Source of the DNA: Saprospiraceae bacterium
GTDB lineage: Bacteria > Bacteroidota > Bacteroidia > Chitinophagales > Saprospiraceae
Reading direction: 5' to 3'
DNA length: 6,783 nt
NCBI GenBank assembly: GCA_013361075.1
Contig: JABWAJ010000309.1
Coordinates: forward strand, 1 to 6,783
In this document: positions 1 to 6,191 of the stretch, piece by piece
How positions within the stretch are numbered: the first letter of the stretch is position 1
Layout: the number at the start of each line of letters is the position of its first letter
Notes under the pieces: generated by a model
Seen by the model: the letters and a program-made list of their open reading frames with translations, nothing else
Database searches by the model: none
Told to the model about the DNA's origin: nothing
Position numbers and translations under genes: made by a program

Positions 1-586
1 CTGCATTCGGGCCGCCGTTGGCTGCTGAATTGGAAGGGCCGATTCCGGAATTGTAGAGTTCGCAACTGATGATTTGAATGCCGTCGCAGCCGGGCTTGAT
101 TTTGATGCAATCGCGGCCCGTGTCGTGTATTTTGCAATTGCGGATGGTAATGTTCCCGGCACCGCGGCGTTCATTGGCAGGAAGCCCCCATTCCCAGTTG
201 GTTTCAAAACTGACGCCGTAGTAATACCCGCCTTTGATTTCGAGGTTTTCCAGCAGGCCACCCGTTACGTCGGGTTCGTTGTACCAGATGCAGGAAGCGA
301 CGTCTTCAATATTGAGCGGGGCCGCAATAATGGCCCATTCGCCGGGGTAGGAACGAATGGTTAAATTGTTTTTGGGAATGCGGATTTCACTGGAGGGGTA
401 GGTTCCGTTGCGCAACTCAATGACATCGCCGGGATTGGCCCGGTCAATGGCTTCAGGGATTGTTTTCAACGGCTGGGCTAAGGTTCCGGCGCTGTTGTCA
501 TTGCCGGAAGGAGAGACGTAAATGGTTGCCGCAAACCCCCGCAACGAACCGAGGGTCAGGAAAAAAAAGAAGAATGACTTTTGCAT
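1..586 (-). CDS. Secreted right-handed parallel beta-helix protein, N-terminal part (runs off left edge)
   Basis: Reading the minus strand from the ATG at 584-586 gives 195 codons without a stop, so the gene continues beyond position 1. Residues 1-20 are a signal peptide with a run of five Phe (5-9), ending near Phe-Ala-Ala. Residues 23-43 (YVSPSGNDNSAGTLAQP, then a KTI) match the opening of many secreted beta-helix proteins (DUF1565-like or PbH1 families), followed by the typical AI-RANPGDVIELRNGTY stretch. From about residue 65 there are short beta-strand rungs such as NLTIRSYPG, NITIRNCKIHD and GIQIISCELYN, as in polysaccharide lyases and other carbohydrate-active beta-helices. Catalytic residues cannot be assigned because the C-terminal part is missing, and any sorting tail would also lie off the window. 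It is the last of three consecutive exported-protein genes and begins 108 bp after the preceding stop. The fold is well supported; a carbohydrate target is inference. Confidence 0.85.
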   Translation of the reverse strand, partial: MQKSFFFFFLTLGSLRGFAATIYVSPSGNDNSAGTLAQPLKTIPEAIDRANPGDVIELRNGTYPSSEIRIPKNNLTIRSYPGEWAIIAAPLNIEDVASCIWYNEPDVTGGLLENLEIKGGYYYGVSFETNWEWGLPANERRGAGNITIRNCKIHDTGRDCIKIKPGCDGIQIISCELYNSGIGPSNSAANGGPNA

Positions 587-610
587 AATCGGTTGATTTG
601 ATGCAAAAGT
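577..610 (-). promoter_or_regulatory. 10-bp inverted repeat enclosing the start codon of the beta-helix gene
   Basis: Positions 577-586 and 601-610 are perfect reverse complements (ACTTTTGCAT and ATGCAAAAGT) separated by 14 bp. In the transcript the second arm is the start codon plus codons 2-4 of the beta-helix gene. A hairpin would therefore place AUG at the base of the loop side of a 10-bp stem. The stem is A/U-rich. A 10-bp match at this spacing could occur by chance somewhere in a window of this size, so a regulatory role rests on its exact position and is unproven. Confidence 0.35.
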
Positions 611-625
611 GTCCGCGTTACGAGC

Positions 626-673
626 ATTGGAAAAGGATGGGTTTTTGTTTTGAGGTTTTGGGTTTGTGAATGG
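626..673 (-). terminator. Possible Rho-utilisation tract after the 778-residue gene
   Basis: In the minus-strand RNA sense this 48-nt stretch contains no G and 18 C. It starts about 20 nt after the stop codon at 695-697. A long, unstructured, C-rich and G-free RNA segment is the classical signature of a Rho loading site. The candidate stem just before it (GGCT and AGCC near 681-694) is too short for an intrinsic terminator and is not followed by a U run. Function is inferred from composition and position only. Confidence 0.3.
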
Positions 674-694
674 CAGGCTCCGGCTTATGCAGCC

Positions 695-3031
695 CTACCG
701 CACAACCACGACATCCCCCGTATACTGCCTCACCACCCCATCCACAAACGCAATTTCAGCCACCCAGACATAGATCCCGGAGGCTGCCGGTTTTCCCCGA
801 ATATCCCCATTCCAGCCGGCGCTTTCCTGATTAGGCCGGAAATTTTCGGCTTTAAAAACATGCTCTCCCCAGCGCGACCAGATGTTGAAGGAGCGGATTT
901 CTGAGGCCTCCGGACCGGCAAAAACCGTGAAGCGGTCGTTGATGCCATCACTGTTCGGACTGAAGGAGTTCGGTACGTAAATGTCGCGTTGTGCAATGAC
1001 CCGCACCGTTACACTATCAGAGGTTGTACACCCCCCCGGGGCCACAACGTGCAGGGTATAAGTGGTGGTGTGGAAAGGGGTGGCCTGTGGCTCGGGGCAA
1101 TCCGTGCAGGAAAGCCCGGCAGACGGCGACCAGATGAAGGTATCCAAAGGCGTACTTTGTGAAAAACCCAGAAAAACGCTTTCAGCCAGCAGTACGCTCA
1201 GATTGGGCCCCAACTCAATTTCCGGTATCAGTGGCGTGGCCAGGAATCCTTCAAGCGATTTGATGCAGCCGTTTGCATCCTGCATGCTGACCGCATGCAA
1301 TCCGGGAGAAAGGTTATTGAACAGGGAAATTGTATCAAAATCACTTCCGTCAATTGAAAATTCAAAAGGCGGGGTACCACCCGTGAAGAGCGTTATCTGA
1401 GCCGATCCGGTATTTAAGCCTTCACAGCCGGGATCAAAAAAATCTACCTCGAGCACCAGATCCGGTGGTTGGTTCAGGGTTTGGGAAAGTTGCACCGGGC
1501 AATTGTTGGCATCCTGTATGGTCACGGAGTAATTACCTGCCGGTAGCTGGTTCAAGCTGGCTGTCTGGGCATTGTTATTCCATGCAAACAGGTAAGGTGG
1601 GGTTCCGCCCGATGCCAGCGCGGTGATGCTGCCGTCCGAACCTCCAAAACAGGATACATGCGTGCCGTTCAGAGTAGGAGCAGACAATGCCCCTGCAAGC
1701 GGGGGCGGTTCTGCCAGGTCGCCAAACAGGATGACATCGTTGCCGAAGTTATCGGTTATGGTAATAAAATAAGTACCTACAGGCAGGTTACCAACGGTCT
1801 CTTCTGTGTTTAAGGCGGCAATGGTGCCTGCCCCGGCGGGTGTTCCTGTGCCGATTCTTTCCCAGCTATAGTTAAAAGGCGGCGTTCCGTTTTCAACGGT
1901 AAAGTGCAGTTGTCCGCTCGATTGCCCGGTACACAAAACCGAATCGAAGCGGAGTTGGCCAATGATTTCGCATTCAATGACCTGAAGCGCCAGATTGATG
2001 GTGCTGTCACAACCATTGGGCGTCTCCAGTCCAACCTGAAACTGGCCGGAGTCGAAAAATGGTTGCCCACCCACATAAATGCTGTCTCCGTCACAAATCA
2101 GGAGATCCAGATTGGTGGTAGAAGCCGGTAAAACGGTAACCGTCAAAAAAATGGTGCTGTCGCAGCCTTCTGTGCCGGTTAGATGGAATTCGTATTGCCC
2201 GGGGTCGCAAATTGTGGTATTGGCCCCCGTCCAGCACTGGCTTTGGCACAGGACGGTATCAATGAATACAGGCGGTATGCTTTGGACGACGATGGTTTGG
2301 CAAACCGGAGGAGCGGTATCACAAACATTAAAAGCTGTGGCACAAAGGTTGAATGTGCCATTGGTTGTCCAGGTTCTTTCCAGTACCGTGTCCTGCATGC
2401 CGGCAATGGGTGTGCCATTTATCGTCCATCTGAACATGGTTGCGCCGCTCGGCGCACTGAGGTGGTATTCGGTGGGGGTGTTCTGGCAAACGATGTCGTC
2501 GCCTGTCAGGGTGCCTGAATTTTGCAACGCACCTACGGCGGTGGTTCCGTTAAGGACTTCAATGGTGTAATTGCACACATCGCCGGCGCTGCCATCCATC
2601 ACTAAAAAATAGTACTGACCTATGACAAGGGGGACCACATTGCTGAAGATGGCTGTTTCATTGTTGCTGATATCGGTATCGCAATTGGATACCAGTTGAA
2701 AAGTCTGGCAATTGAGGCTTTGGTAAATGCCAACTTCCAGCCCCTGATTCATCTGGCAATTGAAAGCGCGTACACTTACGGTGAGGTTAACGCTCCCCGC
2801 AATAAATCCGATCCATTGCATGTGGTGGATCTGGGTGGTACAAAACCCCGGAGGTGCCTGACCTTGTTGCGGATCGTCGTTGATGCCGGTAAAACCATCA
2901 ATATCACAGATGATGCAAGCTTCATTACAAAAGGACGTCATTTCGGGGTTCGGGCCGCAAGGCTGGGGCTGAGCCTGAAGTATTTGGAGTAAAGAAAAAA
3001 GCAAAAAGGCTGTAAGCGTAAGTTTTTTCAT
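695..3031 (-). CDS. Secreted SprB/PKD-like repeat protein with T9SS type B (gliding-motility-associated, CHU_C) C-terminal domain
   Basis: 778 residues, ATG at 3029-3031, TAG at 695-697. Residues 1-21 are a signal peptide (MKK, then a Leu/Phe core ending LQAQ). Residues 25-165 form a Cys-rich module (CNEACIICDIDGFTGIN, then MQWIGFIAGS and GQYYFLVMDGSAGDVCNYTI) that resembles a module I recall from other Saprospiria secreted proteins. Residues 175-250 are PKD-like. Residues 259-351 hold two short modules, each with a C-x-G/S start and a GCDSTI end. SprB-type repeats lie at about 364-440, 457-522 (CFGGSDGSITALASGGTPPY) and 533-600. Residues 605-680 form another Ig-like module containing WSPSAGLSCTDC. 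Residues 683-778 are the type B sorting domain (YVPNSFSPNSDGINDRFTVF, IWSRWGE, GWNGDIRGKPAASGIYVW, TGDVVVVR). T9SS recognises this tail for export across the outer membrane. The role is probably adhesive or structural; no catalytic motif is seen. The gene follows the 951-residue cargo gene by 117 bp on the same strand. There is no clear Shine-Dalgarno sequence, as is usual in this phylum. Confidence 0.92.
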   Translation of the reverse strand: MKKLTLTAFLLFSLLQILQAQPQPCGPNPEMTSFCNEACIICDIDGFTGINDDPQQGQAPPGFCTTQIHHMQWIGFIAGSVNLTVSVRAFNCQMNQGLEVGIYQSLNCQTFQLVSNCDTDISNNETAIFSNVVPLVIGQYYFLVMDGSAGDVCNYTIEVLNGTTAVGALQNSGTLTGDDIVCQNTPTEYHLSAPSGATMFRWTINGTPIAGMQDTVLERTWTTNGTFNLCATAFNVCDTAPPVCQTIVVQSIPPVFIDTVLCQSQCWTGANTTICDPGQYEFHLTGTEGCDSTIFLTVTVLPASTTNLDLLICDGDSIYVGGQPFFDSGQFQVGLETPNGCDSTINLALQVIECEIIGQLRFDSVLCTGQSSGQLHFTVENGTPPFNYSWERIGTGTPAGAGTIAALNTEETVGNLPVGTYFITITDNFGNDVILFGDLAEPPPLAGALSAPTLNGTHVSCFGGSDGSITALASGGTPPYLFAWNNNAQTASLNQLPAGNYSVTIQDANNCPVQLSQTLNQPPDLVLEVDFFDPGCEGLNTGSAQITLFTGGTPPFEFSIDGSDFDTISLFNNLSPGLHAVSMQDANGCIKSLEGFLATPLIPEIELGPNLSVLLAESVFLGFSQSTPLDTFIWSPSAGLSCTDCPEPQATPFHTTTYTLHVVAPGGCTTSDSVTVRVIAQRDIYVPNSFSPNSDGINDRFTVFAGPEASEIRSFNIWSRWGEHVFKAENFRPNQESAGWNGDIRGKPAASGIYVWVAEIAFVDGVVRQYTGDVVVVR

Positions 3032-3146
3032 AACTGGCTGTCGTCACTTTGTAAAGGTTGCTATACTGCGAATAGCGATAAATATACGCCCTTGAAGTAA
3101 CTAAAACCGATGAATTTTCCAGTATGTCAGTACGCTTACAGCCTTT
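3005..3146. repeat. Perfect 16-bp inverted repeat flanking 110 bp, spanning the gap between the two T9SS cargo genes
   Basis: Positions 3005-3020 (AAAGGCTGTAAGCGTA) and 3131-3146 (TACGCTTACAGCCTTT) are exact reverse complements. In transcription order, the first arm begins 2 nt after the TAA of the 951-residue gene. The second arm covers the last base of codon 4 through codon 9 of the 778-residue gene. The 110 bp between the arms contain that gene's ATG and whatever promoter it has. In RNA the arms could form a 16-bp stem closing a 110-nt loop. The second arm is followed by T-rich coding sequence (about 2990-3004 on the opposite strand). In DNA the layout resembles a small invertible segment. 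The repeat itself is read directly; its function is open. Confidence 0.9.
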
Positions 3147-3148
3147 AC

Positions 3149-6004
3149 TTATTGCAGCACCACGCGCTTCACCGTGCCGCCTGCGTTTTCAGCATGCACG
3201 CGGATGAAATAAATACCGCGCGGGTAGGCCGACAAGTCAAAAGTTTCCAGAGGGGATTCGATGGGATTCACGGTCTTGCTTTTTATGCGTCCCCCTTTTC
3301 GATCGCTTATTTCAAGGCTAACCTGCTGATCGCCATAGATACTGAGGTCTATGGACAGCTCACCTGTAGTTGGGTTGGGGAATACCTTAAATTGTGGTTG
3401 AGCAAATTCCTCCATTGTGGCTGCGGCAATATCCATCCCGTTATCAGGAGCCAGCAAATTTCCGCTATTCTCCGTAGTGCTCACATGGGCGAAAGTGGCT
3501 GTTATGGTGCTATTGAACTGGTAATTGGTTGCCACCAACCCTATTTCCACACAATTCGCCATGCTGATTGTAGTCGCCATCACCTGAGTCCATTGTATGC
3601 CGTTGAGCGAGGTGTAGCCGATGAATTGATTGCCCTGGCGCACCAGCCGCAGCCAAAATCGGTTTAGCGCAGAAGACTGCTGCGGGTAAGCCTGGCCATT
3701 GGCAGAATATCGCACTTCACGTCGGGAAAGGTTGCTGTTCCTGTTGGTCATCAACTGTATTTTTTTCGCGCCGGCATCATTGTTTTCGCGCATAACCAAC
3801 CCGGCCCAACCGAAACTATTCCCCGAAATACCGACCACCTGCGCCGTAATGCTGCCGTCGCCGCAAAGTTGTTGTTGTGCAAAAGCCATGGCATCGCTGG
3901 TGAATGGATTGGCGTAGTAACAATTGGTGCTGGTAAGGATGAACTCTTGTTTCAAGGTATTGAAATTGACGGAATTGCCATTCGTACAATTGATACCATT
4001 GGGTTGCTGACTGAAATCACAAGGCAACCCCGAGGCTGTAATTTGGCTGGTGCAGGTGGCGGTATTGCCATTGATGTCTGTAATGGTGGCCGTTACCGGA
4101 ATGATTTGCCCAAGTTGTTCGCAAGTGATGGCATTGGGTGAGAGGGCAATGCTCTGCACGCCACAATTATCGCTGGCTTCGACGAGGTCATCTGTGTCCA
4201 GGGCGAGGTCATCCTGCCCGTTGAAAGTCAGCGTCTGATTGAAGCACGTAGCTGCTGGCGGGGTGTTGTCCACTTTAGTGACTGTGAAGGTGCAGGAAGT
4301 TGTCAGACCATTTATATCGATCGCCGTCAGGGTAATGGGGAGGTTCCCGGAGTTGGAAACAATCGTTCCTGTTGCGGGTGATTGAGTTATGGTAGACACT
4401 CCGCAATTGTCGCTTGCCACAGCAAGGCTGGTATAGTTTGGCAATGGTGCCGAGCAAGTTGGATCGAGCAGTAGGGTTTGTCCTGGCGGGCAAGTTATCG
4501 TTGGGGGCGTATTGTCTGTTTTATGCACCGTAAAAGTACAGGAAGCAGGGAGGTTACTTTTGTTTTTTACGGTCAGCGTTACGTCCATGGGACCGGCGCC
4601 GCTAACCAGGCTTCCCGGAGCAGGCGATTGGATGATGGAAGATATGCCGCAGTTGTCGGTAATTTCAGCCAACCCGGTATAATCCGGCAATGCAGCGGAA
4701 CAGGTCGCGTTCAGCACAAGAGTTTGTGAAGCCGGGCAAATCAACTCCGGAGGGGTATCGTCTACAACGACAACTAACGATAAGCACGAGACAGTGGCGG
4801 TATTATTGCCATTAATAGCGGTTACACTCACAATGTTATTCCCGACATCGCTACAATCAAATAGGGTCTGGCTAAGCGTAATGGCGCTGATGCCTTCACA
4901 AGTAGGTGTGATTTCCGACAGTACATTATCGGGAATGATGACGGCAAAATTTCCTTCATTCAAACTCACCGTATGATTCTTGCATAAAACGGAAAATACG
5001 GTAGACGTACCGGTGCAGGAATAAGCAATACGCCCGGCGATCGGCGAAAAATTTGTTCCGCCCGGTGTAATGTTAAACTGTGAAGCGAGCGTTGTATTGA
5101 CAAAACTCCCCCCGCCGCCGCCGCCACCGCTGAAACCTCCGCCACCACCGCCGCTAAAGCCACCGCCACCGCCTGCACTTCCACCGGTGATCAGGCCACC
5201 CATCAATGCACCGCCGCCACCGCCCAAGCCAAAGCCGCCTTTTATAAATACAGAACTGCTAAAAAAGGAACAGTTTGCGTTACTTCCCCCTGCTCCTCCG
5301 GTTACCAGTCCGGCTTGTCCACCCAAAATCTCAGATCCGCCAAGGCATTCCAGGTTGCCTCCTCTGAAAAACCTGCCGCCACCACCACCGGCAGAATAAG
5401 CGCTGCCACCGCCGGCGCCATTTGTTCCACCTACCCCGGGGCCTGTCGCAGCCGAGCCATTTCCCCCGGCTTGAGTCGCCCTGCCACCCTGCCCCGGTTT
5501 ATGATCAACACAAATGCCTGCAAAAACACCCTGGTAAGCGCCGCCACCGCCACCAGCTACCAACAGCAGGTTGAATTCATTGCTGCCGGGGAGTCGAAGC
5601 AATACCGCCGAACCACCACCGCCACCACCACCACCTGATGCTACGCCCACTATTTCGCTTGTGAGCGTGGATTCTCCGCTTTCTCCGGCAATGAACCGGA
5701 CGGTAGAGCAAGGAGGGATTTCATTGGAGCCCTGACCTACCGGGAACACTGCGGTAACCGTTGCGCCTGAGCCACCCGGCGCAGAACATCCCGCACCACC
5801 CTGGACAAAAACGCTTCCTCCTGTTCCGCCTTGAGCTTCAATGCTAATACTCGTAATACCGGAAGGCACGATAAAATCCTCGAATGATCCGGAATAATTT
5901 ACAACCTGACCGGACGCTGTTGTATTCAAATAGGGCTGTGCGGACAATTGAAAAACGCCGCTCAAAGCCAAAAGTGCGGAAAATAATAAGGAATGATAGT
6001 TCAT
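3149..6004 (-). CDS. Large secreted protein: glycine-rich domain, HYR-type modules, DUF1349-like domain and T9SS type A tail
   Basis: 951 residues, TAA at 3149-3151. The ATG at 6002-6004 is chosen because it directly begins a signal peptide (MNYHSLLFSALLALSGVFQL, cleavage near SAQ). The same frame is open to 6286, but that would add 94 residues ahead of the signal peptide and overlap the regulator gene. Residues 35-330 are a glycine-rich domain: an opening strand (SGSFEDFIVPSGITSISIEA), LLLVAGGGGGA as in Pfam Gly_rich proteins, and a poly-Gly section at 278-301. Residues 335-412 and 578-658 are one type of HYR/Ig-like module, and 413-493 and 496-576 another (DNTPP, then TCP, SDNCGVS, CTFTV). 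Residues 663-841 resemble DUF1349 or concanavalin-like sandwiches (GWAGLVMREN, FWLRLVRQGNQFIGYTS, GIQWTQV). Residues 871-951 are the type A sorting tail (FKVFPNPTTGELSIDL, then DLSAYPRGIYFIRV and KRVVLQ). The protein is predicted to be exported by T9SS to the cell surface or medium. Binding to a polymer or ligand is plausible, but no catalytic residues are recognised. The phased motif array at 6110-6179 lies about 105 bp upstream. Confidence 0.92.
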   Translation of the reverse strand: MNYHSLLFSALLALSGVFQLSAQPYLNTTASGQVVNYSGSFEDFIVPSGITSISIEAQGGTGGSVFVQGGAGCSAPGGSGATVTAVFPVGQGSNEIPPCSTVRFIAGESGESTLTSEIVGVASGGGGGGGGSAVLLRLPGSNEFNLLLVAGGGGGAYQGVFAGICVDHKPGQGGRATQAGGNGSAATGPGVGGTNGAGGGSAYSAGGGGGRFFRGGNLECLGGSEILGGQAGLVTGGAGGSNANCSFFSSSVFIKGGFGLGGGGGALMGGLITGGSAGGGGGFSGGGGGGFSGGGGGGGSFVNTTLASQFNITPGGTNFSPIAGRIAYSCTGTSTVFSVLCKNHTVSLNEGNFAVIIPDNVLSEITPTCEGISAITLSQTLFDCSDVGNNIVSVTAINGNNTATVSCLSLVVVVDDTPPELICPASQTLVLNATCSAALPDYTGLAEITDNCGISSIIQSPAPGSLVSGAGPMDVTLTVKNKSNLPASCTFTVHKTDNTPPTITCPPGQTLLLDPTCSAPLPNYTSLAVASDNCGVSTITQSPATGTIVSNSGNLPITLTAIDINGLTTSCTFTVTKVDNTPPAATCFNQTLTFNGQDDLALDTDDLVEASDNCGVQSIALSPNAITCEQLGQIIPVTATITDINGNTATCTSQITASGLPCDFSQQPNGINCTNGNSVNFNTLKQEFILTSTNCYYANPFTSDAMAFAQQQLCGDGSITAQVVGISGNSFGWAGLVMRENNDAGAKKIQLMTNRNSNLSRREVRYSANGQAYPQQSSALNRFWLRLVRQGNQFIGYTSLNGIQWTQVMATTISMANCVEIGLVATNYQFNSTITATFAHVSTTENSGNLLAPDNGMDIAAATMEEFAQPQFKVFPNPTTGELSIDLSIYGDQQVSLEISDRKGGRIKSKTVNPIESPLETFDLSAYPRGIYFIRVHAENAGGTVKRVVLQ
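5102..5173 (-). repeat. Tandem GGC-rich repeat encoding FSGGGGGG units
   Basis: Codons 278-301 of the 951-residue protein encode poly-Gly blocks of five, six and seven residues separated by Phe-Ser, giving near-identical 24-bp units. Similar but less regular Gly blocks occur around residues 123-132, 151-155, 206-210 and 261-265. The complement reads as CCGCC/CCACC runs. Such tracts are prone to slippage and could vary in length between strains. The reading frame is intact here. Confidence 0.8.
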
Positions 6005-6109
6005 ATTGCGTGCATGGTTAATGGAAAATACAAAACCGTCTGTTCTAAAGGCTATCCTGAATATTGCCGATGCCAGACGGGGCAAAGGTGTGCCCAAAGC
6101 AAGTTTGAA

Positions 6110-6179
6110 CAGGTGGAGTCTCCGGTTTAAGAAGTGGAAAGACTGACGATGAGGTGGATTATTTGACAGTAGAAGTGGA
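6110..6179. promoter_or_regulatory. Four direct repeats of GARGTGGA with 20-21 bp period (candidate operator array)
   Basis: Copies on the plus strand are at 6110-6117 (CAGGTGGA), 6131-6138 (GAAGTGGA), 6151-6158 (GAGGTGGA) and 6172-6179 (GAAGTGGA). Starts are 21, 20 and 21 bp apart, close to two helical turns, so all copies face the same side of the DNA. In the gene direction the motif reads TCCACYTC. The array fills the start of the gap between the regulator's stop and the 951-residue gene, ending about 105 bp before that ATG. AraC-family proteins commonly bind direct-repeat half-sites about 21 bp apart. The neighbouring AraC-type regulator is the obvious candidate ligand, but that link is inference. 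Confidence 0.6.
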
Positions 6180-6191
6180 CTGGATAACGAA

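Noticed and set aside
3060..3076. Five-bp inverted repeat GCTAT/ATAGC inside the 110-bp segment
   Set aside because: Too short to distinguish from chance.
3079..3086. TATATTTA on the minus strand, close to the Bacteroidota -7 element TAnnTTTG
   Set aside because: One mismatch in the key G and no convincing TTG-type -33 element at the right distance. I could not support any promoter by sequence alone in the three gaps.
3110..3667. Plus-strand 185-residue open frame starting in the gap between the cargo genes
   Set aside because: Almost entirely antisense to the type A tail and DUF1349-like region, and its sequence resembles no protein family. Its ATG lies inside the inverted-repeat segment, which made it worth a look.
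5070..5399. Plus-strand proline-rich open frame
   Set aside because: It is the antisense image of the poly-Gly codons of the 951-residue gene; no signal peptide or known domain.
5102..5640. Regular CCGCC/CCACC repeats as a possible CRISPR or satellite array
   Set aside because: They are glycine codons in an intact reading frame, with no distinct spacers.
6081..6096. Small hairpin GGGCA/TGCCC in the regulator-cargo gap
   Set aside because: Only five base pairs and not followed by a U run, so not a credible terminator.
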